NCBI GenBank assembly: GCA_023393095.1
Contig: JAEWMT010000070.1
Coordinates: 35,429 to 99,428 of the forward strand
Reading direction: 5' to 3'
Length of the DNA stretch: 64,000 nucleotides
Source: Bacillota bacterium
GTDB lineage: Bacteria > Bacillota > Clostridia > Lachnospirales > Lachnospiraceae
The first letter of the stretch is position 1; each line of letters opens with the position of its first letter. Made by a program: the position numbers and the translations under genes. Positions 1 to 8,613 of the stretch are shown in pieces. The notes below the pieces were generated by a model. It saw only the letters and a program-made list of their open reading frames with translations. It made no database searches and was not told where the DNA came from.

Positions 1-117
1 ATAAGTATAGGCATCCAGTAATCCACCCACAATTGCAAGAAGGATACCAAAAGGAACTGTTTCATAGATTCTCATTTGGCAGGATTCTTTCTGTAGTTTA
101 TCATAAGCTTCTTTCAT
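1..117 (-). CDS. DUF1275 (YoaK-like) membrane protein, N-terminal part only
   Basis: Reading leftwards from an ATG at 117 the frame stays open to the window edge for 39 codons. After a short charged start it enters a hydrophobic stretch ending GGLLDAYTY, which matches the first membrane segment of the DUF1275/YoaK family of multi-span membrane proteins. A GAGGAG ribosome binding site lies about 10 nt upstream of this ATG. An alternative ATG nine bases further upstream sits too close to that site. The function of the family is not established. Only the N-terminus is inside the window. Confidence 0.6.
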   Translation of the reverse strand, partial: MKEAYDKLQKESCQMRIYETVPFGILLAIVGGLLDAYTY

Positions 118-192
118 TATGCTCATTCTCCTCATTTCATGATGACACTGCTTTGTGCGTTCATAAATTATATCAGATTTTTAATCATAGAA

Positions 193-290
193 AAAGAGGA
201 GCTGCCGTAAAATATTCTGATCCGATTTCAGGTAAATAAATACCTAACCTTGAAATCATTTTACAAAATATTGAGCGCTAGCTCCTCTTT
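193..290 (-). terminator. long structured terminator of the nfeD-floA operon
   Basis: Perfect 11-base arms (193-203 and 280-290, AAAGAGGAGCT and its complement) are followed on the minus strand by a T-rich run. Nested inner arms GTAAAAT/ATTTTAC, GATTTCA/TGAAATC and AGGTA/TACCT make the whole 98 bases one interrupted palindrome. It lies just past the stop of the last gene of the minus-strand operon. Confidence 0.6.
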
Positions 291-296
291 ACTATT

Positions 297-635
297 TTAT
301 CTGTATCTTTTTCGCCGTCTACATACCGGTTTTCCCAATATTTCAGTCCAGATTACTGCTTCCTGAAGCTTATCTATTGATATGTTTGCATCAGCAGAAG
401 TATCTGTTTTGTAGTCCTGGGTACTTTTTGTTTCTTTAACGGGTTTTATGATACTTTCTTCCGTTTGTTTTGGCTTACTAAAATTCTCTCTTATATATTT
501 TTCTATATTTAATTGACCCGATAAAGACTTCTGATTCCTTGTATTATCCGTAACCGGCTTTGCTTTATCAGTATAAAGCTGGTCTCTATACAGCTTTTTA
601 AGAACGGAAGCCGGATTTTCAGATTCTCTGTTCAT
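297..635 (-). CDS. hypothetical hydrophilic protein, third gene of floA operon
   Basis: This 112-residue protein is rich in Lys, Glu, Thr and Ser, has no membrane segment or signal peptide, and ends in a basic RRRKR stretch. I recognise no domain. It starts 36 bases after the stop of the flotillin-like gene and is followed by the operon terminator, so it is probably co-transcribed with nfeD and floA. Its charged, low-complexity make-up suggests a partly disordered cytoplasmic protein. Any role in membrane microdomains would rest on position alone. Confidence 0.6.
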   Translation of the reverse strand: MNRESENPASVLKKLYRDQLYTDKAKPVTDNTRNQKSLSGQLNIEKYIRENFSKPKQTEESIIKPVKETKSTQDYKTDTSADANISIDKLQEAVIWTEILGKPVCRRRKRYR

Positions 636-671
636 AGGCTTACTCCCCAGATATTAGATTTTATGCTTGGG

Positions 672-1670
672 TTAACGTAGATCCTTTTTTTCTCCGTCCA
701 TAACTGATTTCTTCGACGTCTCGGATATTTTCTCCCTCATCTTGGTATCGGCTTTAATATTCTGCATATCATAATAATCCATAACTCCCAGATTACCCTC
801 TCTAAATGCCTGTGCCATTGCTTTGGGGATTTCTGCCTCTGCTTCAACTACATAAGCGCGCATTTCCTGCTCCTTGGCTACAGCCATTGCTCTTCGTTCC
901 TCCGCCTTTGCCTGAGCAATATTTTTATCCGCTTCAGCCTGCAGTGTCTGTAACTGCGCTCCGATATTCCTTCCTACATCAATATCAGCAATATCAATGG
1001 AAAGAATCTCAAATGCAGTACCGGAATCCAGACCCTTACTTAGTACCATCTTAGATATATTATCCGGGTTCTCTAGTACTTCCTTGTGAGAGTGCGAAGA
1101 ACCGACCGTTGTAACAATACCTTCACCAATTCTTGCAAGTATGGTTGCCTCTCCTGCACCACCAACCAACCGTTCCAAATTAGCACGCACCGTAACTCTT
1201 GCCTTAACTAAAAGCTCAATACCATCCTTTGCAACAGCTGATACATTCGTTGTTTCAATAACTTTAGGATTAACACTCATTCTTACTGCATCAAATACAT
1301 CACGTCCAGCCAGATCGATTGCTGCAGCTTTTTCAAACTCCAGCTCAATTCCAGCTCTTTCTGATGCAATCAAAGCATTTACCACACTATCCACATTACC
1401 ACCTGCCAGATAATGAGCCTCCAACTGATTTACACTCAAGCCGATTCCAGCTTTTGTAGCCTTAATCAGTGGCATAACAATCTTAGATGGAACAACGCGC
1501 CTTAAGCGCATACCAATTAGATTAAATACACTAACTCTTACATTGGCCGCTAAGGATGAGATCCATAAGCCCACTGGCACAAAACTAAAAAACAGAATTA
1601 TTCCCAAACAAATAATTCCTATAATAATTATCATTTGAATTGATCCCTGCATATTAATTGATTCTTGCAT
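672..1670 (-). CDS. floA: flotillin-like protein FloA
   Basis: FloA proteins form membrane microdomains (bacterial lipid rafts) that organise signalling and secretion proteins. This 332-residue protein has an N-terminal hydrophobic hairpin anchor at about residues 12-40. A band-7-like core follows, including the SKIVMPLIKATKAG and GGNVDSVVNALIA stretches typical of the family, then an Ala/Glu-rich coiled-coil near residues 235-290 (KAEERRAMAVAKEQEMRA). Length and order fit Bacillus FloA (YqfA). It follows nfeD by 49 bases, the usual NfeD-flotillin pairing. The ATG at 1670 is a reasonable start. A Met a few codons later is also possible. Confidence 0.92.
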   Translation of the reverse strand: MQESINMQGSIQMIIIIGIICLGIILFFSFVPVGLWISSLAANVRVSVFNLIGMRLRRVVPSKIVMPLIKATKAGIGLSVNQLEAHYLAGGNVDSVVNALIASERAGIELEFEKAAAIDLAGRDVFDAVRMSVNPKVIETTNVSAVAKDGIELLVKARVTVRANLERLVGGAGEATILARIGEGIVTTVGSSHSHKEVLENPDNISKMVLSKGLDSGTAFEILSIDIADIDVGRNIGAQLQTLQAEADKNIAQAKAEERRAMAVAKEQEMRAYVVEAEAEIPKAMAQAFREGNLGVMDYYDMQNIKADTKMREKISETSKKSVMDGEKKDLR

Positions 1671-1719
1671 ATTGATACCTTCTTTCTATGTAATTTATAT
1701 TGTTATTTTCCTTAATCTT

Positions 1720-2214
1720 TTATTCCTGTACTTTCACAATCAATTTTGAACCTTCCACTTTATAGACGATAATTTTGGTGTCTCTCATAATATAGCTTCC
1801 CTCTGTAATGACATCATAATTAATACCATCGATCTTTGCTGTACCGGCCGGACGAAGGTCGGTGAGTGCTACTCCCTGTTTTCCAAGCATATAATCCAAC
1901 TTTCTTGCACTGATATATCCCTTATCCCTGTTCTGCTGTTCTTCCAATATAATAGGAGATTTCAGTTTACCGGAAGAAAGTAGCCCCAGTATAATTCCGA
2001 GCATGATGGTAAGAAGGGCTAATACCACTATTGTTATTAATGTTCCCTCAATAAATGTATCTGATACAAGAAATATTGCAATCAGTAGACTTGCCGCACC
2101 AAAAAATCCAGGCGCATGCAACCCCGGAGTCACCATTTCAATTCCAATCAATATAAATCCTGCAATAAAAAGCAGAATTGCCAGTATGAACATCCAATCT
2201 ATTGTGCCAAGCAT
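1720..2214 (-). CDS. NfeD-like membrane protein
   Basis: This 164-residue protein has three to four hydrophobic segments in the first 90 residues (for example FILAILLFIAGFILIGIEMV) and then a soluble C-terminal OB-fold-like NfeD domain. That domain carries the characteristic GKQGVALTDLRPAGTAKIDG stretch. It is the short NfeD class, without the N-terminal ClpP-like protease. NfeD proteins pair with flotillins and are thought to act in the same membrane assemblies, and here floA follows directly. It is probably the first gene of a three-gene operon. Confidence 0.88.
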   Translation of the reverse strand: MLGTIDWMFILAILLFIAGFILIGIEMVTPGLHAPGFFGAASLLIAIFLVSDTFIEGTLITIVVLALLTIMLGIILGLLSSGKLKSPIILEEQQNRDKGYISARKLDYMLGKQGVALTDLRPAGTAKIDGINYDVITEGSYIMRDTKIIVYKVEGSKLIVKVQE

Positions 2215-2281
2215 ATCCAGACTCCTTTTTATAATTCCTCATGTTATATTCTTACTGCACCTTTGTCTATCTATGCATTAA

Positions 2282-2753
2282 AAATAAGTTAATCATAGTA
2301 AATTTCAAACGCTTAATATATAAAAAGTAAAGGCATTGTTTATCAGCATCGGCTGATCATTTAATAAAAAATATTTATTACCATGCCAATATTATAACTT
2401 TAAAATATATATTTGTACAGAAATACATTAAAAAATACCATGATACCGATCGCTATAGTTTTATAATTACTGCCTTCTAAAGCTTCTCATAGTACACGAT
2501 TTTTTGTTCCTGTGTCATCTCCTCAAGTCCCTGAAATAGCTTCTATAAATTCCCAAATTGACTTATTACATTCTTGATTGCATCTTCTGGAAAAACATCA
2601 TCCGCGATCTATACTGATAACGTCCCTCAGAGTTTGCCATCCTACGTGAGGTGCTTTTTTCTATATCTTTTACATTCCTTAAATAAATTCATACTCAAGT
2701 TGTTCTTCCAAACTCTTAACCTTTTTACACACTTGATTAACCTCCTGATTTCA
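2282..2753. other. intergenic region with a short coding remnant
   Basis: There is no intact gene in these 472 bases. On the minus strand 2542-2477 reads KLFQGLEEMTQEQKIVYYEKL and then a stop, with a stop codon immediately upstream. It looks like the C-terminal scrap of a small regulator or other soluble protein. The rest is AT-rich and includes the promoter region of nfeD. Confidence 0.35.
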
Positions 2754-3301
2754 TCATTCAATTAGTCCCATAAACTCTTTAATCAAGTAAATATGTTCAA
2801 CAAGTTTAACCTTACTTAAATTTTCAACCTTCTCTGGTCCACCTAACCCAAGAATAGGTACATATGCAAAGCATTCATCAAATTTTGGCACTCCATATCT
2901 TTTTACTACTTGAGGATAGGGTGTCCAATCCAAAGCTTTATTTTTAAATGCCTCTTCCTCCAAATCATCAAAGAAAAATTCGAATCCTGCTGATATACAA
3001 CTTGCCTTTCCTTTTCTGAAATTTAATAAGCTTAAGTACCTGTCATCTTCCCAAACAATAATGTCTCCCATCGAGGTAGTAAATAGTACTACAGCACCTG
3101 CATTTCGTTTATATACCTCTTTTAATATAGATTGAAATTCGTCCGGATTAACAATTTTTAGATATCCATTTAAAATACTACCAAAACCATATTGTTTCCA
3201 TACTTCTAGTATGCCATCAGGTACTCTTCCTGTGTAGCTTTTAATAATATTCTCTGTGTCTTTTCCTTTTGTACAAAATTTTCAAAAAACTTATTAATCA
3301 T
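2754..3301 (-). pseudogene. DUF1851 (Tdi1-like immunity) gene with a frameshift
   Basis: The C-terminal 105 codons (3071-2754) form an open frame with the GAD-like/DUF1851 pattern: FGSILNGYL, IVWEDDRYLSLLNF, FFFDDLEEEAF, and a C-terminal DECFAYVPILGLGG region. The missing N-terminus continues upstream in the same frame (SYTGRVPDGILEVWKQYGFG) as far as about 3260. The start ATG at 3301, which has a GAGGTG ribosome binding site, lies in another frame and reads MINKFFENFVQK. The span of 548 bases is not a multiple of three. DUF1851 proteins include immunity proteins for toxin systems. This is either a real frameshift or an assembly error in an A-rich stretch near 3265. Confidence 0.65.
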
Positions 3302-3359
3302 AACCATCACCTCATATATTTTGAGCAAAGTCCAGTAATTAGCTAGACGTTTTTCGCTT

Positions 3360-3683
3360 TCATCCGACAGTATCCAATTCTAATTTTTCACTTAGTTCAC
3401 CTAATTTTTTTAACTTATTCTGAGCTCTTCCATTTGATATATTTTTTACAAGAATAAATGGTAAATTCTTTGAACCAGTTAATAATTCTTTCATTGATAA
3501 ATCCAGACCTAAAACATTTTTTATTTTAATTAAATCTTTTTGTCCATCTAAGGGTTTTGTTAGAACAATATCTCTCAGCTCTAATAAAGGGTTATCGTCA
3601 TCTATTCTTCCGTTTATTTGAAAAGTCTTAAGGATGCACTTTTCGATTGAAACATTTGATAAGCTCTCTCTATCTGAGATCAC
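3360..3683 (-). CDS. hypothetical protein, possible L7/L12-C-terminal-like fold
   Basis: A 107-codon frame with a GTG start and no clear ribosome binding site. A stop codon lies two codons upstream, so it may be a 5'-truncated gene. The C-terminal half (KIKNVLGLDLSMKELLTG, LPFILVKNISNGRAQNKLKK, SEKLELD) follows the spacing of the ribosomal L7/L12 C-terminal domain: helix, strand ending in Val-Lys, a helix beginning with small and polar residues, and a final Val/Leu-Glu-Leu strand. That fold also appears as an accessory domain in small bacterial proteins. The resemblance is by eye only. It lies among immunity-gene remnants. Confidence 0.4.
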   Translation of the reverse strand: MISDRESLSNVSIEKCILKTFQINGRIDDDNPLLELRDIVLTKPLDGQKDLIKIKNVLGLDLSMKELLTGSKNLPFILVKNISNGRAQNKLKKLGELSEKLELDTVG

Positions 3684-3732
3684 AGATTACCCGAAAAGTT
3701 TTATATATTATTCCTACTTCACTTAAATTCGT

Positions 3733-3992
3733 TTATTCTTCCTCTTCATATTCATATAGAGAATTAAGGAGTTCATTAAAAGTATCGCAAACCTTTTTAC
3801 TGCCGCATTACTATCTATAGAAGCTATCTCATGCTCCCAGAAAACTATTACCGGTTTATCTCCTTTTCTATAATCAAAACATAAATAGTTACCAAAAGGA
3901 TCTCTCGCGAATGGAAAAATTTCAATATTATATCTAGATACCCGGTTCCAAACTGAAAATCCTCCTCCATGATAATTATCTAATTTATATTT
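3733..3992 (-). pseudogene. SMI1/KNR4 (SUKH) immunity gene remnant
   Basis: The minus strand reads YHGGGFSVWNRVSRYN, then FPFARDPFGNYLCFDYR and VIVFWEHEIASIDSN. This is the C-terminal half of a SUKH-family immunity protein, where the DPFGN-x-x-CFDY and VFWEHE blocks are typical. After SNAAV the reading moves to another frame, which ends CDTFNELLNSLYEYEEEE and stop. The N-terminal half is missing because a stop codon closes the frame upstream. It is a truncated and frameshifted gene with no intact start. Confidence 0.6.
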
Positions 3993-4022
3993 TTATACTT
4001 CTTCCTTCCTATTAAGGGTATA

Positions 4023-4475
4023 CTAAAATGATACCTCAAGTGTCCCATTTAACGCCTTATCAACATAGTCTGAAAAATCGCTTGCCAAATTATACCTGCC
4101 ACCAAAATCATGATCATGCACAAATATAGTTGGGCTATCGGGCAAATAACCCACTGGGTTACCTGATCCATCGATGCCTATTACAACTATATCCCCATAT
4201 TCAGGTATGTCTTTATAAAACTCTTTTCTTATTTCTAATGATATATCAACAAATGACGGAGTTGCTACAAATTCAGCCTCACTTAAACCAAGTATAATTG
4301 CATTACCAACTCCTCCAGAGCCAAATTCCTTTAAGAACACTTTATATTCATTAAGAAGCTCTACTCCAAGCTTACCTTCTGCGTTTACTATTTCTTCCTC
4401 TGTTGCAGATCTTCCAAAAGCCTCTGGAACTTGATTCCGTAATTCCCTTACTGCTTCAATTTGCTCTTTTCTCAT
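4023..4475 (-). CDS. SMI1/KNR4 (SUKH) family immunity protein
   Basis: This intact 150-residue protein has the SUKH signature: an N-terminal ATEEEIVNAEGKLGVELLNEYKVFL helix followed by FGSGGVGNAIILGL, a central VIGIDGSGNPVGYLPDSP, and a final SDFSDYVDKAL. SUKH proteins neutralise secreted nuclease and other polymorphic toxins delivered by neighbouring cells. A GGAGG site lies seven bases before the ATG. The ATG overlaps by four bases the stop of a truncated upstream frame (4579-4472), a toxin-immunity coupling now broken on the toxin side. The cognate toxin is not in this window. Confidence 0.85.
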   Translation of the reverse strand: MRKEQIEAVRELRNQVPEAFGRSATEEEIVNAEGKLGVELLNEYKVFLKEFGSGGVGNAIILGLSEAEFVATPSFVDISLEIRKEFYKDIPEYGDIVVIGIDGSGNPVGYLPDSPTIFVHDHDFGGRYNLASDFSDYVDKALNGTLEVSF

Positions 4476-4579
4476 TCTACCAACCTCCTTCCCATAGTTT
4501 CTTGAATATATCTAGCCCGCCAATATTCCTCTCCATACATCAAGTTATAAATTTTATTAGAATCTGAACCAACTCTACA
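4472..4579 (-). pseudogene. C-terminal remnant of a gene coupled to the immunity gene
   Basis: These 35 codons, ending in a TGA that overlaps the immunity-gene ATG as ATGA, read RVGSDSNKIYNLMYGEEYWR and then ARYIQETMGRRLVE. The composition is protein-like and the overlap is the usual toxin-immunity coupling. A stop codon lies directly upstream, so most of the gene is gone. I infer the end of a polymorphic toxin. The toxin class cannot be told. Confidence 0.45.
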
Positions 4580-4927
4580 TTATTTCCTTATGGGTACTGA
4601 TTTTTATTGCAAGATTAATCATCTTTATAAGGACTTCTATTATTGGTATATCATACGCCTATTTTTAAATACAATTTTATCATACTGTTTCTTGTTTGGG
4701 AAGTTCTGGTACAAGAAATCTATTTTTTGAATTTGTTTTGTGTTATTTATGCTCTGGGTAGCCTCGGAGTTGTACTTAACTTAAGTGGGGGCATAATAAA
4801 AGGCCTTAACAGAGTATCTATCTCCATTAAGACCTGATTATTATTACTATTAAACAAAAATACTTAAATGATAAGCAAAAAGTACTGCAATAAATTTGAA
4901 CCCTCATAAAGGCACAAGGATATTTTA
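4580..4927. other. intergenic region, no convincing gene
   Basis: Plus-strand frame 4643-4837 could encode 64 residues with a hydrophobic core (FIILFLVWEVLVQEIYFL), but it has no ribosome binding site and no recognisable family. The rest is AT-rich. This is probably decayed coding DNA continuous with the remnants to its left. Confidence 0.3.
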
Positions 4928-5938
4928 TTATAAATTTGCAAAATACTTAATCGTACGAACCATTTGGCTCGTATAACTATTTTCATTATCATACCAGGAA
5001 ACTACCTTGACCATTGTAGCCCCATCACCTATATTCATACATTTCGTTTGGGTAGCATCGAATAAACTTCCATAAGTTATACCAATGATGTCAGATGAAA
5101 CTATTTCATCTTCAGTGTAGCCAAAAAATGAACTTTCTGCTGCTTTCATTGCTTTATTAATATCATTAACTGTAAAAGTTCCTTCACAGATTGCAACTAG
5201 TTCGGTTAAACTACCAGTAGGAACGGGAACACGCTGTGAGCAGCCATCCATCTTTCCGTTAAGCTCAGGAATTACTAAACCAATTGCTTTTGCAGCACCG
5301 GTACTACTTGGAACTATGTTTACTGCTGCAGCCCGTGCACGACGTAATTCTCCTTTACGATGTGGACCGTCAAGGGTCATTTGATCTCCTGTATATCCAT
5401 GTACAGTAGTCATATAACCCGCTTTGATTTTTGCATATTTATTTAGTGTATCGGCCATAGGTGCCAAGCAATTCGTAGTACAAGAAGCAGTAGAAATAAT
5501 TTTATCATCTGGGCTTAATGTCTTTTCATTAACACCGTAAACTATAGTAGGTAAGTCATTCCCAGCCGGTGCAGAAATCACAACTTTCTTAGCTCCAGCT
5601 TTCAAATGTTTTGAAGCTTTATCCTTTTTAGTGAAGAATCCAGTGCATTCCAGTACAACATCAATATTCAACTCACCCCATGGTAACTCTTCAGGATCTG
5701 CTTTTGCATATATTCTGATTTCTTTACCATCGACTATAATTGTTTCTTCTGTGTAAGACACCTTTTCAGACAAAGAATACTTCCCTTGACAAGAATCATA
5801 CTTTAAAAGATGGGCAAGCATTTTGGGATCAGTAAGATCATTGATAGCAACAATTTCATAATCTACAGTACCAAACATCTGGCGAAAGGCTAAACGCCCA
5901 ATACGCCCAAAGCCATTAATAGCTATTCTTATTGACAT
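4928..5938 (-). CDS. gap: glyceraldehyde-3-phosphate dehydrogenase
   Basis: Type I phosphorylating GAPDH converts glyceraldehyde 3-phosphate, NAD+ and phosphate to 1,3-bisphosphoglycerate in glycolysis. The N-terminal NAD site INGFGRIGRLAFR, the catalytic block STASCTTNCLAP with the active Cys, the HGYTGDQ His loop and the C-terminal VSWYDNENSY are all present. The length of 336 residues is normal. I chose the ATG at 5938: GGAGG lies about nine bases upstream, and a TTG three codons earlier falls at the end of that site. It is followed by no obvious glycolytic genes (pgk, tpi), so it stands alone or is read together with the HxlR gene upstream. Confidence 0.95.
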   Translation of the reverse strand: MSIRIAINGFGRIGRLAFRQMFGTVDYEIVAINDLTDPKMLAHLLKYDSCQGKYSLSEKVSYTEETIIVDGKEIRIYAKADPEELPWGELNIDVVLECTGFFTKKDKASKHLKAGAKKVVISAPAGNDLPTIVYGVNEKTLSPDDKIISTASCTTNCLAPMADTLNKYAKIKAGYMTTVHGYTGDQMTLDGPHRKGELRRARAAAVNIVPSSTGAAKAIGLVIPELNGKMDGCSQRVPVPTGSLTELVAICEGTFTVNDINKAMKAAESSFFGYTEDEIVSSDIIGITYGSLFDATQTKCMNIGDGATMVKVVSWYDNENSYTSQMVRTIKYFANL

Positions 5939-6034
5939 AATATACAACCTCCATTAATTTTTTTACATTATATCAACAAGTATTTTGTATGTAAATTACA
6001 CACTTTTTGGTGTGTATCATATCCAATGTATTTA

Positions 6035-6409
6035 TTATTGTTTATAACATATACCTTTTTTATCTAAGATATCTGTCATATCATGTGTGACCATATAATC
6101 AACACCAACCTCCTGCATAATTTCTATCCCCTTTTGTATCTTGAATCCTTGCTCCGTTAGAAAATATTCCACATGCAAAGGGTAACTAGAAGACTTAATT
6201 TTATCGACCATTCCAAATTCAATTAATTCTTTTAACTGCTGTAATAACATTTTTTGATTAATACCTTCAATATCATGTTCTAATTTTGATAGTGATGTAT
6301 TACCATGCCTTAACTGCCAAATAATTATTGTTTTCCATTTACCTTTTATAATATCATGAACAATTTCCAAAGGGCAGGTATAATTATTTCTAATTTGCAT
6401 CTGTATCAC
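6035..6409 (-). CDS. HxlR-family transcriptional regulator
   Basis: HxlR proteins are small winged-helix regulators, often redox- or aldehyde-responsive. This 124-residue protein has the family pattern: CPLEIVHDIIKGKWKTIIIW, LSKLEHDIEGINQKMLLQQLKEL as the recognition region, and a wing with YPLHVEYFLTEQG. It contains a Cys early in the domain (CPLE), the conserved sensing position in several relatives. It lies 97 bases upstream of gap in the same direction, so it may be co-transcribed with gap or regulate it. The start is uncertain: GTG at 6409 or ATG three codons later, with no strong ribosome binding site. Confidence 0.85.
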   Translation of the reverse strand: MIQMQIRNNYTCPLEIVHDIIKGKWKTIIIWQLRHGNTSLSKLEHDIEGINQKMLLQQLKELIEFGMVDKIKSSSYPLHVEYFLTEQGFKIQKGIEIMQEVGVDYMVTHDMTDILDKKGICYKQ

Positions 6410-6612
6410 TTATATAATGCACTCATAGGAGAATTCATTATATATTTTCCTTTCTATATGCTATCCTTTGGGCTCTTATCTAATATTAAATAAGAAAATA
6501 GCACCAAACTTGGGTATAATATTAACCGCATCAATAGCATACAAAAGTAAGGTGCTTATTTTTAAGATAATCCAAAATGTAACATTTGAAAACCCCTAAA
6601 ATTAATTAATAG

Positions 6613-8526
6613 CTATGCCAAACCCAACTTCTGGCGTTTCTTTATAATATGGGCTTCTATATCATTGGCGACCTGAACCGGATCATCCCCTAAGGCGATT
6701 TTACCACCAGTAAGTTCCTCAACATCTTCGGTAAGCAGCTTAACCAGCTTTGGCGCACCTGTAATAAATGGAGTTGGTGAAAGATGGGTATAGGCTCCAT
6801 ATGCAACTGCAAATAAACCGTCTATCGTTGCCTTCTGTTCCATCCATTCCGGAGCAGTAACCGCAATTGGAAGATCTGAGATATCCACATTCAGATGATC
6901 TGCTAGAGCAGTCACCAGCATGGAGATTCTTCCGGTATCCGTACAGGTTCCAAAGCTGAGTACCGGAGGGATACCAAGGGCTTTACATACTCCCTTTAAT
7001 CCTTCGCCTGCCTGCTCGGCAGCATCAAGGGAGCACAAGCCGGCAACCTCAAGTCCATGATTTCCGCAGCCACCTGCCACAACAAGAATGTCTTTTTTAA
7101 TCAGTTGTTTTGTTAAGTTAACTGTGTTCCAGTCCTGCGGGCCATTTCTTAAAGTAGAGCAGTTTGCAAGTGCTACCACACCCTTAATCTGTCCCTTAGC
7201 AATCACATCAACGAGGTTACTTAGGTCATTACCAATCGCCTTAAGGACTGCCTCGGTTGAAAAGCCTGCTATCGCCTTTGTAACATACTTAGGAACGAGC
7301 GGCTTGATTTTACCATGTCTTTTTTTAAAATTTTCTATTGCGATATCAATACAGTTTTCTGCCATTTCTTCCGCTTTGGATGGATAATACGGCATTGCAT
7401 GCTCTAATCCCGGAACCCCAATGATCGTACTGACACTGACCAAGGCAACCTGATATTTTTCTGCATACATATCCATATCCGGAGGAGAGCAGTTTTCTTC
7501 CATAACTAGAGCATCCACCGTTCCCGTTGCAAGAAAAGGCTCTATTGCGAGCCAGTTACCCATCAATCCTACAAATACATCGTCCACTTCAAAGCGTTGA
7601 AGCATCTCCTGACCGGTTTCAATGGAACCAACGATATGAATACCTTTTGCACCTGCTTTTCTGGCCATCTCCTGATATTCTTCAAGCTTTGCTTTCTGAA
7701 GAGTTGCAACGCCAATCCACGGCTGATGTCCGTTAAATGCGATATTGACATAATCCGGATCCATGATACCCAGATCTACATCAACCTCATGCGGCATCGG
7801 TGTTCCGAATAAAATATCCTGCGTCATTTCCAGTCCGATCTGCGCAGTATAGATGGTAGACAGTCCAAGTCTAAGAGCCTTCTTTGCCAAGGAAACATAA
7901 TCGCCATCCACATTGGTAAGGCAGCTTGCTATACTATTCTCGACCTCATGCTGTATCCCGGAAGGGTAGAGATGCAAATTCTTCCATATTGGTTTTCTCT
8001 TCTTTGGGGCATATAGCTCAACCATACGGCTTTGCTCATCCGGAGTGACTTTCATCTCATAATCCAGAAAATCCGCAAGTTCTATTGCCATCTGATTCGT
8101 ATCCTGATTCGTATTGATGCCTATTGTTTCACACATCCATTTTAGCTTATCAACATCCTTAATCTGAAAGGGTGTTTTACCTTCCGCGGTCGCCTTTAGT
8201 GTGCGAAATGCTTCAAATGCATGATGTCCATAGGTTGCTGCTCCCATAATATTTCTAATTAGCATATTACGCATCGCCATAGCATCATTGCCTATTCCGC
8301 AGACTCCTTTATCTGCACCCGCCTTCTCACTTAGCCGGCATGGACCGTTAGTACATAGCCAACAGCTAAGACCTTCAAGGCAATATTTGCAACGGATTCT
8401 GTCCTGCTCGTCCCATCTGGAAAAAACACTTGAGAGTCCATCCTCCTTAATCCGATGAAGCATTTCCTCCACGGAATCATGATAGCTCATCCGTCCCTCT
8501 GGCTTCTCTAAAATATGTTCTGACAT
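6613..8526 (-). CDS. cooS: CooS-type carbon monoxide dehydrogenase homologue, divergent
   Basis: Ni-Fe CODH subunits interconvert CO and CO2. This 637-residue protein has the full CooS length and fold signature. The B-cluster cysteines are at 55, 58, 63 and 76. The C-cluster ligands are His267, Cys346, Cys456, Cys487 and Cys528, followed by the APEWMEQKA lysine block. Two ligand positions differ from my memory of characterised enzymes. The Cys normally in the AKCY block aligns with Lys357 (AEKY), and the D-cluster pattern is Cys46-x2-Cys49 with Ser54 at the usual second Cys. It may therefore bind a modified cluster or have a non-CO substrate. No CooF, CooC or ACS genes are nearby. A small CoA-binding gene precedes it by 87 bases. 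Confidence 0.88.
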   Translation of the reverse strand: MSEHILEKPEGRMSYHDSVEEMLHRIKEDGLSSVFSRWDEQDRIRCKYCLEGLSCWLCTNGPCRLSEKAGADKGVCGIGNDAMAMRNMLIRNIMGAATYGHHAFEAFRTLKATAEGKTPFQIKDVDKLKWMCETIGINTNQDTNQMAIELADFLDYEMKVTPDEQSRMVELYAPKKRKPIWKNLHLYPSGIQHEVENSIASCLTNVDGDYVSLAKKALRLGLSTIYTAQIGLEMTQDILFGTPMPHEVDVDLGIMDPDYVNIAFNGHQPWIGVATLQKAKLEEYQEMARKAGAKGIHIVGSIETGQEMLQRFEVDDVFVGLMGNWLAIEPFLATGTVDALVMEENCSPPDMDMYAEKYQVALVSVSTIIGVPGLEHAMPYYPSKAEEMAENCIDIAIENFKKRHGKIKPLVPKYVTKAIAGFSTEAVLKAIGNDLSNLVDVIAKGQIKGVVALANCSTLRNGPQDWNTVNLTKQLIKKDILVVAGGCGNHGLEVAGLCSLDAAEQAGEGLKGVCKALGIPPVLSFGTCTDTGRISMLVTALADHLNVDISDLPIAVTAPEWMEQKATIDGLFAVAYGAYTHLSPTPFITGAPKLVKLLTEDVEELTGGKIALGDDPVQVANDIEAHIIKKRQKLGLA

Positions 8527-8613
8527 AATTAACCTCCATTATTTACAAGCTTAATGTTAGTTAATATATCCATTTATATGAATAAAATACGAAACATCCT
8601 TATCAATATTTTT

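Noticed and set aside
33..239. Plus-strand open frame of 68 codons at the left end
   Set aside because: It lies opposite the DUF1275 start and the terminator, has no ribosome binding site and no protein-like pattern.
1141..1413. Plus-strand Ala/Ser/Thr-rich frame of 90 codons
   Set aside because: It is fully antisense to the floA core, a common shadow of Ala- and Val-rich coding.
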